64,000 nucleotides of DNA from an uncultured bacterium (GCA_947651225.1 CANSYK010000011.1:1-64000); one strand, 5' to 3'. Shown: positions 35,801-44,651, counted from the stretch's first letter. Numbers and translations: made by a program. Notes: generated by a model from the sequence alone, not told the origin.

Positions 35801-36289
35801 GTTGTGATTGGTGGGCTTTTGATTGATAAAACAGTTCGGGCAACCAGGACAAATTCTATTATGGCAATTCTGAAATTGGAAGATTTGTATGGAACGACAG
35901 AAGTTGTTGTCTTTCCAAGAGATTATGAGAAAAACAAGGCTCTGCTCAATATAGACAGCAAACTTTTTATCAAAGGGAAGGCAAAAATCGAAGAAGACAG
36001 GGGGAATAAAGTAATCTGCCAGAAGGTTATCCCTTTTGAAGAGATCCCTTGTGAGCTTTGGCTTCGGTTTAAAGATATTGCCGCTTTTGAGAAAGAAGAG
36101 CAAAATCTTTATCAGACGATGCTTCCCTATGATGGAAAAGACCGTGTGTGTATCTATGCGGAAAAGGAGAAACAGGTCAAACGTCTTTCGGCAGGAAAAA
36201 GTGTGGATGCCAGAAGATTAGCAGGGCAGGGCGCACTCTCCTATCTGGGGAAAGATTCTGTGGCGATTAAAGAGTTGTTGATTAAGTAG
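32804..36289 (+). CDS. dnaE: DNA polymerase III alpha subunit (DnaE type)
   Basis: 1,161 residues; ATG 32804 follows GAGGGA. The order is PHP domain (HLHVHTEYSLLDG, AITDHGNMYG), polymerase core with VGPGRGSAAGS and the three catalytic aspartates around MPDIDIDF, fingers (YRPGPMDYIPQY), tandem HhH region, beta-clamp binding region around QMSLFDMGD, and a C-terminal OB fold (VVIGGLLIDKT...LYGTTEVVVFPR). It is the replicative or lesion-bypass polymerase; PolC, if present, is outside the window. It has a member of a dispersed repeat family in its leader. Confidence 0.97.
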   Translation: MNFAHLHVHTEYSLLDGSCKIKELIGRAKELGMEHIAITDHGNMYGVIDFYRAAKDAGINPVIGCEVYVAPGSRFDREVSKGEERYNHLVLLAENNKGYANLMKIVSLGFTEGFYYKPRVDYEVLEKYHEGIIALSACLAGAVAANLRRGLYEQAKQEALRLSSIFGEDHFYLELQDHGIADQQTVNQGLLRMSRETGIELVATNDVHYIMDSDAEAHDILLCIQTKKLAKDQDRMRYEGGQYYLKSVEEMEKLFPYAKQAIESTEKIAKRCHVEITFGEYKLPHFAVPEGYTSWEYLKKLCKEGLVRCYGKDAPLYVKRLAQELEVIYKMGFVDYFLIVWDFIRFARERNISVGPGRGSAAGSIVSYTLGITNIDPIRYNLLFERFLNPERVTMPDIDIDFCYERRPEVIDYVVQKYGEDHVVQIVTFGTLAARNAIRDVGRVLDLPYSYVDTVAKAVPTEPNITIDKALDRNPELKAVYETDEQAKGLIDMSRRLEGLPRHISIHAAGVLISPKPVDEYIPLSKAADGTITTQFTMTTLEELGLLKMDFLGLRTLTVIQDAARLAGIFDDATMNIDERMMQIDFEDKNVFEMISSGHTEGVFQLESGGMKQFMKELKPQNMEDIIAGISLYRPGPMDYIPQYVAGKTNQDNVTYDCPQLEPILEPTYGCIVYQEQVMQIVRNLAGYSFGRSDLVRRAMAKKKASVMAAERRNFVYGNEEEGVKGCIANGIPEEVANKIYDDMTEFAKYAFNKSHAAAYAVVAYQTAWLKYYYPIEFMAALMTSVKDHNSKVLEYSMTCRQMGIEILGPDINEGFSEFSVSNGKIRFGMSAIKGIGTSVIEAIVEEREKNGLFTSMEDFMMRLSTKEVNKHTLENFIKSGAFDCLEGTRKQKLQVLPIMLDNIAREKKDSMEGQMSLFDMGDEELSKANQIVYPNVGEFEREEYLALEKEMLGIYISGHPLEEYIGLMQKNCTRISKDFLLEEDGGQTGASDVQDGENVVIGGLLIDKTVRATRTNSIMAILKLEDLYGTTEVVVFPRDYEKNKALLNIDSKLFIKGKAKIEEDRGNKVICQKVIPFEEIPCELWLRFKDIAAFEKEEQNLYQTMLPYDGKDRVCIYAEKEKQVKRLSAGKSVDARRLAGQGALSYLGKDSVAIKELLIK

Positions 36290-36398
36290 TAATGAAATAA
36301 AAGATAAACCTGGAAATTTAAAGAAAAGAGTATTGAAAAATAATGAATTATAGCGTAAAATCGTGAGTAGAATGTTGAGAAGGAAAAGGAGGGCGTTT

Positions 36399-37376
36399 AT
36401 GAGCGATTCAGTAAAAACGATTGGTGTATTGACCAGTGGTGGTGATGCGCCGGGAATGAATGCTGCAATTCGTGCAGTAGTCCGTACCGGCATTGCAAAT
36501 GGCCTGAAGGTAAAAGGAATTCACTGTGGGTATGCCGGCTTGCTGGATGAGGATATTGTAGATATGGGAACTCTTGACGTTTCCAATATTATTCAGACAG
36601 GCGGAACGATTTTATACACGGCACGTTGTCCTGAGTTTAAGAAAGAACAATTCCAGAGAATGGGTGCGGATATATGTAAAAAGCATGGTATTGATGGTAT
36701 CGTTGTTATTGGTGGAGATGGTTCTTTTAATGGTGCAAGTAAACTTGCAAAGTTTGGCGTTAATACAGTTGGCGTGCCAGGAACAATTGATTTGGATATT
36801 GCCTGTACAGAATATACAATTGGTTTTGATACTGCTATTAATACAGCGATGGAAGCGATTGATAAGTTAAGGGATACGTCAGAATCTCATGAGCGTTGCA
36901 GCATTGTGGAAGTAATGGGGCGTACAGCAGGACATATTGCGTTGTGGACAGGAATTGCCAGTGGAGCAGAGTATATTTTGACAGCAGAGGAATATCATGG
37001 GGATATTCAGAGAATCATAAATAAGATACAGGATCGCCGCCGTCTTGGTAAAAAGAACCATATTATTGTAAATGCTGAAGGGGTTGGCAATTCAAATGAA
37101 ATGGCAAAGTTAATTGAGATTGCGACAGGTGTAGAAACCAGGGCAACGATACTTGGCCATATCCAGCGTGGGGGAAACCCGACCTGTAAAGACCGCGTAT
37201 ATGCTTCTGCATTGGGGACAAAAGCAGTTGAGCTCTTATGTGAGGGCAAATCAAACCGTGTAGTAGGATATAAAGATGGTGAGTTTGTGGATTATGATAT
37301 GCAGGAAGCACTTGCAATGGAAAAGGGATTAGATCCATATCTGTCCCATATCAGCCGTAAACTTACCACAAAATAA
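36399..37376 (+). CDS. pfkA: ATP-dependent 6-phosphofructokinase (copy 2)
   Basis: 325 residues. ATG 36399 follows AAGGAGG. LTSGGDAPGMNAAIRAVVRTG, GGDGSFNGA, PGTIDLDI, VEVMGRTAGHIAL and GHIQRGGNPTCKDR are all present, so it is predicted active and ATP-using. Like copy 1 it has Leu in the TIDND motif. It differs in residues of the allosteric face (for example HCGYAGLLDEDIV against KRGYNGILHREIE). It follows dnaE by 109 bases and precedes a small membrane protein. Confidence 0.95.
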   Translation: MSDSVKTIGVLTSGGDAPGMNAAIRAVVRTGIANGLKVKGIHCGYAGLLDEDIVDMGTLDVSNIIQTGGTILYTARCPEFKKEQFQRMGADICKKHGIDGIVVIGGDGSFNGASKLAKFGVNTVGVPGTIDLDIACTEYTIGFDTAINTAMEAIDKLRDTSESHERCSIVEVMGRTAGHIALWTGIASGAEYILTAEEYHGDIQRIINKIQDRRRLGKKNHIIVNAEGVGNSNEMAKLIEIATGVETRATILGHIQRGGNPTCKDRVYASALGTKAVELLCEGKSNRVVGYKDGEFVDYDMQEALAMEKGLDPYLSHISRKLTTK

Positions 37377-37407
37377 AAATAATATGAAAATAGAACGGAG
37401 GACATTT

Positions 37408-37662
37408 ATGAAGAAGTTAGCAAAAATAGTGGCTGCTGTAGGGGTTATCGCCGGAGGAATTGCCGGAGCAATGTATTTCTTTAAGAAAAAGAAAGAAAAA
37501 GATGAGTACGACGATTTTGATGATGATGATTTTGATGACGTTTTCGAGGATGATGAGGAAGAGGACAGAGATTATGTTACCTTAGACCTTGAAAATGAGG
37601 AAAAAGAGACAGAGGATCAGCCTGCGGAAGAAGCAAAAGAGGAAGAAGAAACAGAGGAATAA
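37408..37662 (+). CDS. small membrane protein with acidic tail
   Basis: 84 residues; ATG 37408 follows GGAGG. N-terminal hydrophobic helix (IVAAVGVIAGGIAGAMYFF), then KKKKEK, which places the tail in the cytoplasm, and then an almost purely Asp/Glu stretch. No known family is recognised. A strong terminator follows. Confidence 0.65.
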   Translation: MKKLAKIVAAVGVIAGGIAGAMYFFKKKKEKDEYDDFDDDDFDDVFEDDEEEDRDYVTLDLENEEKETEDQPAEEAKEEEETEE

Positions 37663-37710
37663 AATAAGGAGTTGCCTGTAAAGCGGCTGCTTTCCTGAAT
37701 ATTTTTATAA

Positions 37711-37743
37711 AAACCTGCCCTGTTAAGACAAGGCAGGTTTTTT
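37711..37743. terminator. terminator between the small protein and the topoisomerase genes
   Basis: AAACCTGCC (37711-37719) pairs with GGCAGGTTT (37732-37740), followed by T6. The gene on the other side converges. Confidence 0.9.
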
Positions 37744-37773
37744 CTGTGGAGTGGCAGGGGCTGTGATAAAATC

Positions 37774-40017
37774 TTATTTTTTAATTTTTGCCTTCTGTCC
37801 CTTTGCCGCACGTTTGCGGTTATGGATTTTGTGCGGATCGTATTTTTTCTGGTCAAAGACAAGTTCATCACAGTCGGGCATAACAACAGAAGCATACCGG
37901 ACTGTGTCGTTTTCATCCAGTGTGATTCCTTTTACGCCCCGGCTTGTCTTTTTCAGTTCGCTGACTTCATTTAGTGGGAAACCGAGGGAAAGTCCCTTTT
38001 TCGTAATCAATACAACTTTGGCATCAGGATTAATTGCTTCCGCAACGTTTAGTGGTGTGATTCCGGCGATACTGTCATCTTTGTCTATCTTGGTGGTGGC
38101 AATGACAGAGCGGTTGGTATCAAAGGAAATTCCGGCTACCTGTTTAACAAAGCCTTTTTTAGTTGCAAAGAAAAGTTGTGATTCAAAAAGGGCTTCAGCG
38201 GAAATATATAAAATGATGTTCTCCTGGTTTGATTTGCAGAGGGATTGAATCAGCGTCCCTTTGTCACGGCTCCGTCCTTTTGGAATGTTCATCGCCTTAA
38301 TCTGATACATATTGCCTTCTTCGGTAAAGACGCAGAGGCGGTCTGTATTTTTTAAGGAAATAATATGTGCATATTCAGCAAGTGTTTCTTCGGCAAGGCG
38401 GGAATAGCTTGTGGAATCGATGGTTTTTACATATCCGAAACGGTCAATCAGAACATAAAGTTCTTCTTCTTTGATTTCTTCCACATATTTTTCTTTTGTC
38501 AGGTTGTCTAACTGTGTCAGGCGTTTTCTGCCAAATTTTTTCTTGTATTCCCTTAAGCGTGTAATAATAATTTTATGAAGTTCTTTTTTTTCACTTAAAA
38601 TATTAGTATAATCTGCAATATTACTACGGAGCTGTTCGCCTTCCTGATGGAGTTTTAATAGTTCCAGACCGATTAACCGGCTAAGAGGCATGGTAAGGAT
38701 TGCCTCTGCCTGACGTTCTGTAAAAGAGAGAGTAGCAGCTTCTTTTGCCGATTTTTTGCTTTTAAAGTTAATGCCATCAGTCGTTCCATGGATTAGGCAG
38801 CCTTTTGCCTGTTTGACAGAATCGCTGCCTCGCAGAATTTCAATAATCAGGTCGATAACATCGGTTGCCTTTATTAAGCCGTCTACAATTTCCAGCCGGT
38901 CATTTGCTTTGGCAAGAAGATACTCATATTCTTTTGTGTAAAGCTCTTCCTGAAAAGATACAAATTCTTGAATTAAGTGTTTTAGATTAAATGTAATCGG
39001 CTGCTTGTCTTTGACAGCAAGCATATTAACGCTGTAAGTGTCCTCCATTGCTGTTTTTTTATAAAGGCCATTTAACAGATTATCAATGTTTCTGTCCTTT
39101 TTTACTTCTACAATCAGGCGGATTCCCTCTTTGGAGGATTCATCACGGACATCATAAATTTCATCAAATACTTTATCCTTTGCGAGGGAAACAAGATTTT
39201 CCAGTAATTTTGACTTATTTCCGGCAACAGTATAAGGGATTTCCGTAATAATAATATTTTTTCTGCCATAATCGCTTTCTTCGATTTCTGTTTTAGCACG
39301 CAGAGTCAGTTTTCCCTCGCCGGTTTCATAGATGGATGGAATTTCGTCTGCGTTGGTAATCATTGCCCCGGTTGGGAAATCTGGGCCTTTAATATATTTC
39401 ATCAGTCCTTTTACTGTGATTTCCGGGTTTTTAATATAGGCAATAACCCCGTCAATCACTTCACTGGCATTGTGCGGAGGAATATTTGTTACCATACCCA
39501 CAGCGATTCCTGTTGTTCCGTTAATCAGAAGGTTTGGAAGCGTTGCGGGAAGAACAAGGGGTTCCTTTTCGCTTTCATCAAAGTTAGGGCCAAATGGTAC
39601 AAGGCCTTTGTCCAGATTGTCAAGGAGCGTCATAGCTCCAAAAGACAGCCTTGCTTCTGTGTAACGCATGGCAGCGGCGCTGTCTCCGTCAATAGAACCG
39701 AAATTTCCATGACCGTCCACAAGAGGGAGTGTCAGGGAATAGTCCTCTGTCATGTGAACCAATGCGTCGTAAATGGAGCTGTCACCATGTGGGTGGTATT
39801 TACCCATAGTATCTCCGACAATACGGGCGCTTTTTCTGTGAGGTTTTTCGGGAGAAAGCCCAAGTTCTGTCATGGCATATAAAATTCTGCGCTGAACCGG
39901 TTTTAAGCCATCTCTTACATCAGGCAGGGCACGTGAAATAATAACGCTGACAGCATAATCACGGTAAGAATTTTTCATCTCGTCAGCAAAATCCAGTTGT
40001 ATAATTGATTGTTCCAT
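37774..40017 (-). CDS. parC: type IIA topoisomerase subunit A (ParC-like)
   Basis: 747 residues; the ATG at 40017 follows GGAGG. The breakage-reunion domain has [34 protein letters not shown] and the catalytic Tyr in [11 protein letters not shown]. The C-terminal beta-pinwheel has recognisable blades, but the GyrA box (QRRGGKG) is replaced by GRSRDKG, and the protein is shorter than GyrA (usually over 800). Together these favour topoisomerase IV, which separates daughter chromosomes. The partner subunit is immediately upstream, 48 bases away. Its ribosome site is part of the repeated hairpin module. Confidence 0.85.
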   Translation of the reverse strand: MEQSIIQLDFADEMKNSYRDYAVSVIISRALPDVRDGLKPVQRRILYAMTELGLSPEKPHRKSARIVGDTMGKYHPHGDSSIYDALVHMTEDYSLTLPLVDGHGNFGSIDGDSAAAMRYTEARLSFGAMTLLDNLDKGLVPFGPNFDESEKEPLVLPATLPNLLINGTTGIAVGMVTNIPPHNASEVIDGVIAYIKNPEITVKGLMKYIKGPDFPTGAMITNADEIPSIYETGEGKLTLRAKTEIEESDYGRKNIIITEIPYTVAGNKSKLLENLVSLAKDKVFDEIYDVRDESSKEGIRLIVEVKKDRNIDNLLNGLYKKTAMEDTYSVNMLAVKDKQPITFNLKHLIQEFVSFQEELYTKEYEYLLAKANDRLEIVDGLIKATDVIDLIIEILRGSDSVKQAKGCLIHGTTDGINFKSKKSAKEAATLSFTERQAEAILTMPLSRLIGLELLKLHQEGEQLRSNIADYTNILSEKKELHKIIITRLREYKKKFGRKRLTQLDNLTKEKYVEEIKEEELYVLIDRFGYVKTIDSTSYSRLAEETLAEYAHIISLKNTDRLCVFTEEGNMYQIKAMNIPKGRSRDKGTLIQSLCKSNQENIILYISAEALFESQLFFATKKGFVKQVAGISFDTNRSVIATTKIDKDDSIAGITPLNVAEAINPDAKVVLITKKGLSLGFPLNEVSELKKTSRGVKGITLDENDTVRYASVVMPDCDELVFDQKKYDPHKIHNRKRAAKGQKAKIKK

Positions 40018-40020
40018 GTT

Positions 40021-40047
40021 AATCCTCCATGCCGCACCTTTTGCGGC
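40021..40047 (-). promoter_or_regulatory. hairpin plus Shine-Dalgarno module, copy 2
   Basis: On the minus strand, CCGCA-AAAGG-TGCGG forms a 5-bp stem, then CATGGAGGATTAAC leads into the parC ATG. It is nearly the same as 61224-61252 and close to 16881-16904. Confidence 0.55.
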
Positions 40048-40065
40048 GCAAATCTTCATTTCTGC

Positions 40066-42024
40066 TTAAATATCCAGTGTTGCGTATTTTGCTTCTTCCA
40101 TAATAAATTCACGTCTTGGCGGGACGTTGCTGCTCATTAATGTAGTAGTGATGTCATCGGCTTCTACAGAGTCGCTGATGGAAACCTGTGCCAAAATCCG
40201 GCTTTCTGGGTTTAAGGTCGTTTCCCAGAGCTGTTCGGCATCCATCTCTCCAAGTCCTTTGTAACGCTGAATACTGATGATTTTGTTATCTTTATTCTTG
40301 CGGAATTTTTCTAATTCAATGTCATTAAAAATGTACTCGGAGTGTTTTGTGTTCTTTTTTGCCTTTTTTCCGGTTTTTGGGCTTTCCAGTTTTTTGTTTT
40401 CAAAATCTACTTTGTAAAGCGGCGGCAGGCCACGGTAAATCTTTCCTTCATAAATCAGTTCTGGCATAAAGCGGTAGAAAAAGGTCAAAAGTAATGTGCT
40501 GATATGTGCTCCGTCGACATCGGCATCTGTCAGAATAATGATTTTATCATAGCGGAGCTTGGTAATATCAAATTCTTCTCCGATTCCACAGCCAAAAGAA
40601 GCAATCATCGACTTGATTTCATGGTTCTGCAAAATTTTTTCCAGAGAAGCTTTTTCTACATTCAGAATCTTGCCTCTTAGTGGAAGGACAGCCTGTGTTT
40701 TACGGTTACGTGCCGTTTTTACCGTGCCGCCGGCAGAATCTCCTTCGACAATATAAACTTCGCATTCTTCCGGCTTTTTGGAAGTGCAGGCGGCAAGTTT
40801 GCTTTTTGTGTCCATATCATTTAACTGCTTTAAGACGGCTGTTCTGGCTTTGTCGCTGGCTTTGCGGGCATTGTAGGATTTCAAAGAATTATCCAGAATC
40901 TTTTTCAGGATTTCTACATTTTTATCCAGATAGTGCTGTACTTCGGTGCTGAAAACTTCGTCCACAGCGCTTTTGGCATCTGTATTTCCAAGTTTTGTCT
41001 TTGTCTGGCCTTCAAACTGTGGGTCAGGATGCTTGATGGAAATAATGGCGACCAGCCCATTTCGGATGTCTTTCCCATCAAAATTATCATCCTTTTCTTT
41101 TAAAGTGCCAAGTTCTCTCGCATATTGGTTCATAACTCTTGTCAAAGCTGTTTTAAAGCCAGTTACTAATGTACCTCCATCTACAACATTAATGCGGTTG
41201 CAGTACGAATTAATCTGCTCTGAAAAATTTGCTGTATACTGGAAAGCGATTTCCACTTCAATATCGCCGCTTTTTCCCTCAATATATACAGGTTCTTCAT
41301 GGAGGACAGAAGCATCACGGTTGATATAGTTTACAAAACTTTTGATTCCATATTTTTCCATATAAACACGTTCATCGCCATCGATTTCATTTTTGTAGTT
41401 TAGCTTTAGCCCTTTATTTAAAAAGGCGATTTCCTTTAATTTTTTTCGGATAACTTCTGCTTTAAAAACAACTGTTTCAAAAATTTCATCATCTGGATAG
41501 AAGGTGACTTTTGTTCCTGATGCGCTTTTGGCACATTTTCCGATGGAAGGAAGGAGTCCTTTTTCTAATGGTATAGTTGGATGGCCGCCATTTTTGTATT
41601 CGTCACGATAAATCAGGCCATCTTTTTTCACTTCCACAATCATATGGGCAGACAGGGCGTTGACAACGGAAGAACCAACACCATGCAGTCCGCCAGATAC
41701 TTTATATGCGCCATTTCCAAACTTTCCTCCGGCATGGAGAATGGTATATACAACACGCACGGTAGGAATCTTTTTTGTCGGATGGATGTCAATCGGGACG
41801 CCACGGCCATTGTCCTCTACACAGATACCACCATCTTTTTGTACAGTAATGTTGATTTCTGTGCAGTAACCTGCCAGATGCTCGTCAATACTGTTATCTA
41901 AAATTTCCCAAATTAAGTGGTGAAGTCCACGGCTGCCAGTTGACCCGATATACATGCCAGGGCGTTTGCGGACAGCCTCTAAACCTTCTAATACCACGAT
42001 TTCCTTTCCTGTATATTCGCTCAT
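40066..42024 (-). CDS. parE: type IIA topoisomerase subunit B (ParE-like)
   Basis: 652 residues. GHKL ATPase domain with EILDNSIDEHLAG, EDNGRGVPIDIH and GGLHGVGSSVVNALS; transducer with the QTK loop (FEGQTKTKLGN); TOPRIM domain with EGDSAGG, and DADVDGAHI; C-terminal QRYKGLGEMDAEQLWETT. ParE and GyrB are hard to tell apart by eye; assignment as ParE follows the partner. It is first in a two-gene minus-strand operon, with AGGAG before the ATG at 42024. Confidence 0.87.
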   Translation of the reverse strand: MSEYTGKEIVVLEGLEAVRKRPGMYIGSTGSRGLHHLIWEILDNSIDEHLAGYCTEINITVQKDGGICVEDNGRGVPIDIHPTKKIPTVRVVYTILHAGGKFGNGAYKVSGGLHGVGSSVVNALSAHMIVEVKKDGLIYRDEYKNGGHPTIPLEKGLLPSIGKCAKSASGTKVTFYPDDEIFETVVFKAEVIRKKLKEIAFLNKGLKLNYKNEIDGDERVYMEKYGIKSFVNYINRDASVLHEEPVYIEGKSGDIEVEIAFQYTANFSEQINSYCNRINVVDGGTLVTGFKTALTRVMNQYARELGTLKEKDDNFDGKDIRNGLVAIISIKHPDPQFEGQTKTKLGNTDAKSAVDEVFSTEVQHYLDKNVEILKKILDNSLKSYNARKASDKARTAVLKQLNDMDTKSKLAACTSKKPEECEVYIVEGDSAGGTVKTARNRKTQAVLPLRGKILNVEKASLEKILQNHEIKSMIASFGCGIGEEFDITKLRYDKIIILTDADVDGAHISTLLLTFFYRFMPELIYEGKIYRGLPPLYKVDFENKKLESPKTGKKAKKNTKHSEYIFNDIELEKFRKNKDNKIISIQRYKGLGEMDAEQLWETTLNPESRILAQVSISDSVEADDITTTLMSSNVPPRREFIMEEAKYATLDI

Positions 42025-42116
42025 AGTTCCTCCTATAATTACGCTCCCTAATTAAGTATACCAGTTTTCGATTTTACTATAATCTTTCAAAATTTTCAAT
42101 AAAAATTAAAAAGTGC

Positions 42117-42145
42117 TTGCAAAGTTTTTGGAAATGTGGTAATAT
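42117..42145 (+). promoter_or_regulatory. promoter of the tRNA cluster
   Basis: TTGCAA at 42117-42122, a 17-base spacer and TAATAT at 42140-42145, upstream of the first tRNA. Confidence 0.65.
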
Positions 42146-42188
42146 ATGTATCGTTGCTGAATACAGCAAGCGTGTTAGATGGATTTTC

Positions 42189-42262
42189 GGACCTTTAGCT
42201 CAGTTGGTCAGAGCAATCGGCTCATAACCGATCGGTCCAGGGTTCGAGTCCCTGAGGGTCCA
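42189..42262 (+). tRNA. tRNA with CAT anticodon (Ile2 or Met)
   Basis: A 74-base cloverleaf. GGACCTT pairs with AGGGTCC, the anticodon arm is ATCGG-CTCATAA-CCGAT and the T arm CAGGG-TTCGAGT-CCCTG. The GGACCTTTAGCTCAGTTGG start resembles Bacillus tRNA-Ile2, whose C34 is modified to lysidine, more than its elongator Met, but I cannot settle this by eye. It is not the initiator. CCA is not encoded. Confidence 0.92.
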
Positions 42263-42271
42263 TTTGAATAA

Positions 42272-42345
42272 GGCCCAGTGGCTCAGTTGGTTAGAGCGTC
42301 GCCCTGTCACGGCGAAGGTCGAGGGTTCGAGTCCCTTCTGGGTCG
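42272..42345 (+). tRNA. tRNA-Asp (GTC)
   Basis: A 74-base cloverleaf. GGCCCAG pairs with CTGGGTC, the anticodon arm is TCGCC-CTGTCAC-GGCGA, and the discriminator is G. It is ten bases after the CAT tRNA, probably on the same transcript. Confidence 0.96.
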
Positions 42346-42352
42346 TTACCAC

Positions 42353-42381
42353 TTGACAAGTTGTCAATTAGATGGTATAGT
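42353..42381 (+). promoter_or_regulatory. internal promoter before tRNA-Val
   Basis: TTGACA at 42353-42358, a 17-base spacer and TATAGT at 42376-42381, between tRNA-Asp and tRNA-Val. It is closer to consensus than the promoter of the first two tRNAs. Confidence 0.75.
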
Positions 42382-42393
42382 TAAAAAGGTTTC

Positions 42394-42466
42394 GGGATCT
42401 TAGCTCAGCTGGGAGAGCATCTGCCTTACAAGCAGAGGGTCACAGGTTCGAGCCCTGTAGGTCCCA
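42394..42466 (+). tRNA. tRNA-Val (TAC)
   Basis: A 73-base cloverleaf. GGGATCT pairs with AGGTCCC, the anticodon arm is TCTGC-CTTACAA-GCAGA, and the T arm CACAG-GTTCGAG-CCCTG. CCA is not encoded. Confidence 0.95.
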
Positions 42467-42512
42467 CTCAGTAGTATTACATATTGTGATATTACATAAT
42501 TGAATATTGTAT

Positions 42513-42598
42513 GCCGCAGTGGCGGAACTGGCAGACGCCCAGGACTTAAAATCCTGTGGGTAGTGATACCCGTACCGGTTCGATTCCGGTCTGCGGCA
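42513..42598 (+). tRNA. tRNA-Leu (TAA)
   Basis: An 86-base class II tRNA with a long variable arm. GCCGCAG pairs with CTGCGGC, and the anticodon arm is CAGGA-CTTAAAA-TCCTG. No separate strong promoter is seen; it is probably read from the tRNA-Val promoter. Confidence 0.96.
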
Positions 42599-42607
42599 TT
42601 ATAAAAG

Positions 42608-42644
42608 TAGTCACAGCTCTTTACAGAGTTTGTGGCTATTTTTT
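42608..42644 (+). terminator. terminator of the tRNA cluster
   Basis: TAGTCACA and CTCT (42608-42620) pair with AGAG and TGTGGCTA (42625-42638), followed by T6. Confidence 0.85.
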
Positions 42645-42653
42645 ATGATTTTA

Positions 42654-42675
42654 GAACAGCCTACACGCTGATTTC
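42654..42675. repeat. 22-base block shared with 12422-12443
   Basis: The block GAACAGCCTACACGCTG plus ATTTC is identical at both sites. Here it sits between the tRNA terminator and the promoter of the accessory cassette. Confidence 0.6.
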
Positions 42676-42696
42676 GGAAAAAAGGAATGTGTCATG

Positions 42697-42725
42697 TTGA
42701 ACAAATTGTCATTTTGAAGTATAAT
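42697..42725 (+). promoter_or_regulatory. sigma-A promoter of the ATPase/nuclease-like cassette
   Basis: TTGAAC at 42697-42702, a 17-base spacer and consensus TATAAT at 42720-42725. The interrupted cassette thus keeps a strong promoter. Confidence 0.75.
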
Positions 42726-42782
42726 ATAACTTGTGTTGGTGTTTTGCACGGGAAAATCTAGGAATGGTAAGATTTGGAGGGC

Positions 42783-43906
42783 ATGGCAGTGCGTTTGCAT
42801 ATTAAGAATATTGGCAGTTTGAGTGATGCAGATATAGAGATTGAAGGTATTACAATAATTGCAGGAGAAAATAATATTGGAAAGAGTACCATAGGGAAAA
42901 GTTTTTATGCATTTTTAAACAATATGGATGCATGGCATGAAATCTATGAAAAACAATGTCAATCCAATATAGTTCGTTATCTGAACAGTAAAAATACTGT
43001 GTTGGAAGATCTGTGTATGAGTTTGTCATGCAGAAAAATATGATTAATCAGTCTTTTCAGCTGGTATTTCAAAAACAGTTCAGAAAGATTAAATCAGGCA
43101 GAAGCAGGATTAGTTTCCTGGACGACAAAAAACGGGAAGTATATATGGAATGGAATGATGATGCAGAAAGGTTATCTGCTCCTTTGAGAGTATCCCAGCA
43201 GGTACATTTTATAGAATCGCCAAAGATATATGATTTTCTGTCGGATACCAGATATGGGCATGTACAGAAGGAATATTTACGCCATCTGATGGCACCGAAT
43301 GTTTTTAAGAAAAAAGACTTTTTTTACACAAAAAGAGATGATTCAGAAGAACTTTCAAATTTTGAGGATGGTTCAGGGGAAATTCAGGAAGTGATTGATG
43401 AGTTGACTGAGGTTATGGGAGGCAGGGCTGAGTTTTTCCAGAAAGTTGGTTTGGAGTTTAAGGATAAAAAGATAAAGGAACCTTTACATGCAGTGAATGT
43501 TTCAACGGGATTGAAGTCAATTGCATTATTAGAGTATGCATTGAGGATTGGGGCAATAAAGAGGGGAGATATATTGGTACTGGATGAACCGGAAATTAAT
43601 CTGCACCCAGAATGGCAGAAAGAATATGCCAGGGCATTAGTTATGTTACAGAAATTATTTGACCTGAAACTTATTGTGACCACACATAGTCCCTATTTCA
43701 TACGTTCTATAGAGTGTTTTTCGGATTTGAACAACACAATGGATTTTTTAAATGTATATAAGATTACTCAAACAGATGGAGACAGTGTTGTAGAAAATTT
43801 ATCTTATAGTGAATATTGCATGACAGAGTTGTATGATGACTTGTCTGCTCCTCTGGAGGAACTGGAGGAGATGTTATCAAATAAATATGGAATGGAAGAG
43901 GAATAG
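42783..43906 (+). pseudogene. AAA ATPase (AAA_15/AAA_21-like), frameshifted
   Basis: Two overlapping frames encode one protein of about 370 residues. Frame 1 (to 43043) has LHIKNIGSLSDADIEIEGI and Walker A GENNIGKST. Frame 2 (from about 43013 to 43906) has an STGLKSIALLEYA signature-like motif, Walker B ILVLDEPEINLHPEWQ and the switch VTTHSPYFIRS. One added A in the A5 run at 43034-43038 would join the frames. Start could be ATG 42783 or GTG 42789, the latter better spaced from GGAGG. Such RecF/OLD-like ATPases are common in anti-phage modules with a partner nuclease. It lies directly after a tRNA cluster, has its own promoter and is AT-rich. The break may be decay, phase variation or a sequence error. 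Confidence 0.7.
43034..43038 (+). other. A5 tract at the frameshift of the ATPase gene
   Basis: Within the 30-base overlap of the two frames, a five-A run occurs. Six A's would fuse the frames as SLSCRKN-MINQSF. It is the simplest place for an indel or slippage. Confidence 0.5.
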
Positions 43907-43985
43907 AAGGTATAGCATTTACTGCATTTTGGAAATTTGCGATAAGACATAAGCAAACGAAAGAAAGGAATTCTAATCAACATAA

Positions 43986-44621
43986 ATGATAAATGTACTG
44001 GAAAATGTGAAAAGAGAATTGGAAATGAAGCCGGAATATGAGGATGAAAAGATTATGTCAAATCTTTAACTGGTGTCTTTGTCCAAGCCTTTAAGATCAG
44101 TTGAAAATGTGAAGGACAATCAAAAGGAATATGTGGAATATATTGAGTCGAATGGTTGGTTAAAAGAAATATGTGAGTTATGTGACAAGGTTCCGGTTAT
44201 TGATATGGATAATGTGAAAAAACTTATAGATAAAGACAGGAAATCTTGTGATGCATTGTGGTATAGTTATAATGGAGAACGAAAATCCATTCTTGCAGAG
44301 CTTAAGAATTCGTCCAAAAGCAAGGTGATGGATTGGATACGAAAGGATGGAAAGGAGAAACGAATTCGGGCGGCAAGGAATGTTGTTGGTTCTAGGAAAG
44401 AAACGAAAGATATATTTGACGGATTTGCAGATTATGTGGAGAAATCTGGTTTGTGTGGGTGTACGAAGGAGGAATTTCCGGGAAATGCATTACCAAGATT
44501 ATCAAAGTCTAAAGAAGGGAAAAAAGTTAGAAAATTTTCATTATTTTCGGCGTCTGATTTTGCTGAAATCGTGACAGAGGGATTTTTTGAGGGGTGGGAC
44601 TGGGGTGAGTATCTGGTATAG
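43986..44621 (+). pseudogene. ATPase partner, possible PD-(D/E)xK nuclease, with in-frame stop
   Basis: From ATG 43986 the frame gives 27 residues (MINVLENVKRELEMKPEY...IMSNL), then TAA at 44067-44069, then continues open in the same frame to 44621 (about 180 residues). That suggests one 211-residue protein cut by a nonsense change. CDALWYSYNGERKSILAELKN fits the Asp...Glu-x-Lys core of PD-(D/E)xK nucleases, but this is a motif guess. No good ribosome site exists at the GTG 44073. It lies 80 bases after the ATPase and probably forms a two-gene module with it. Confidence 0.5.
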
Positions 44622-44651
44622 GGAAAGAAAGAATAAGAGGAGGCATAGTTT

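Noticed and set aside
37774..42024. gyrA/gyrB
   Set aside because: The A subunit lacks the QRRGGKG GyrA box and is short, favouring ParC/ParE, although a second-copy gyrase is not fully excluded.
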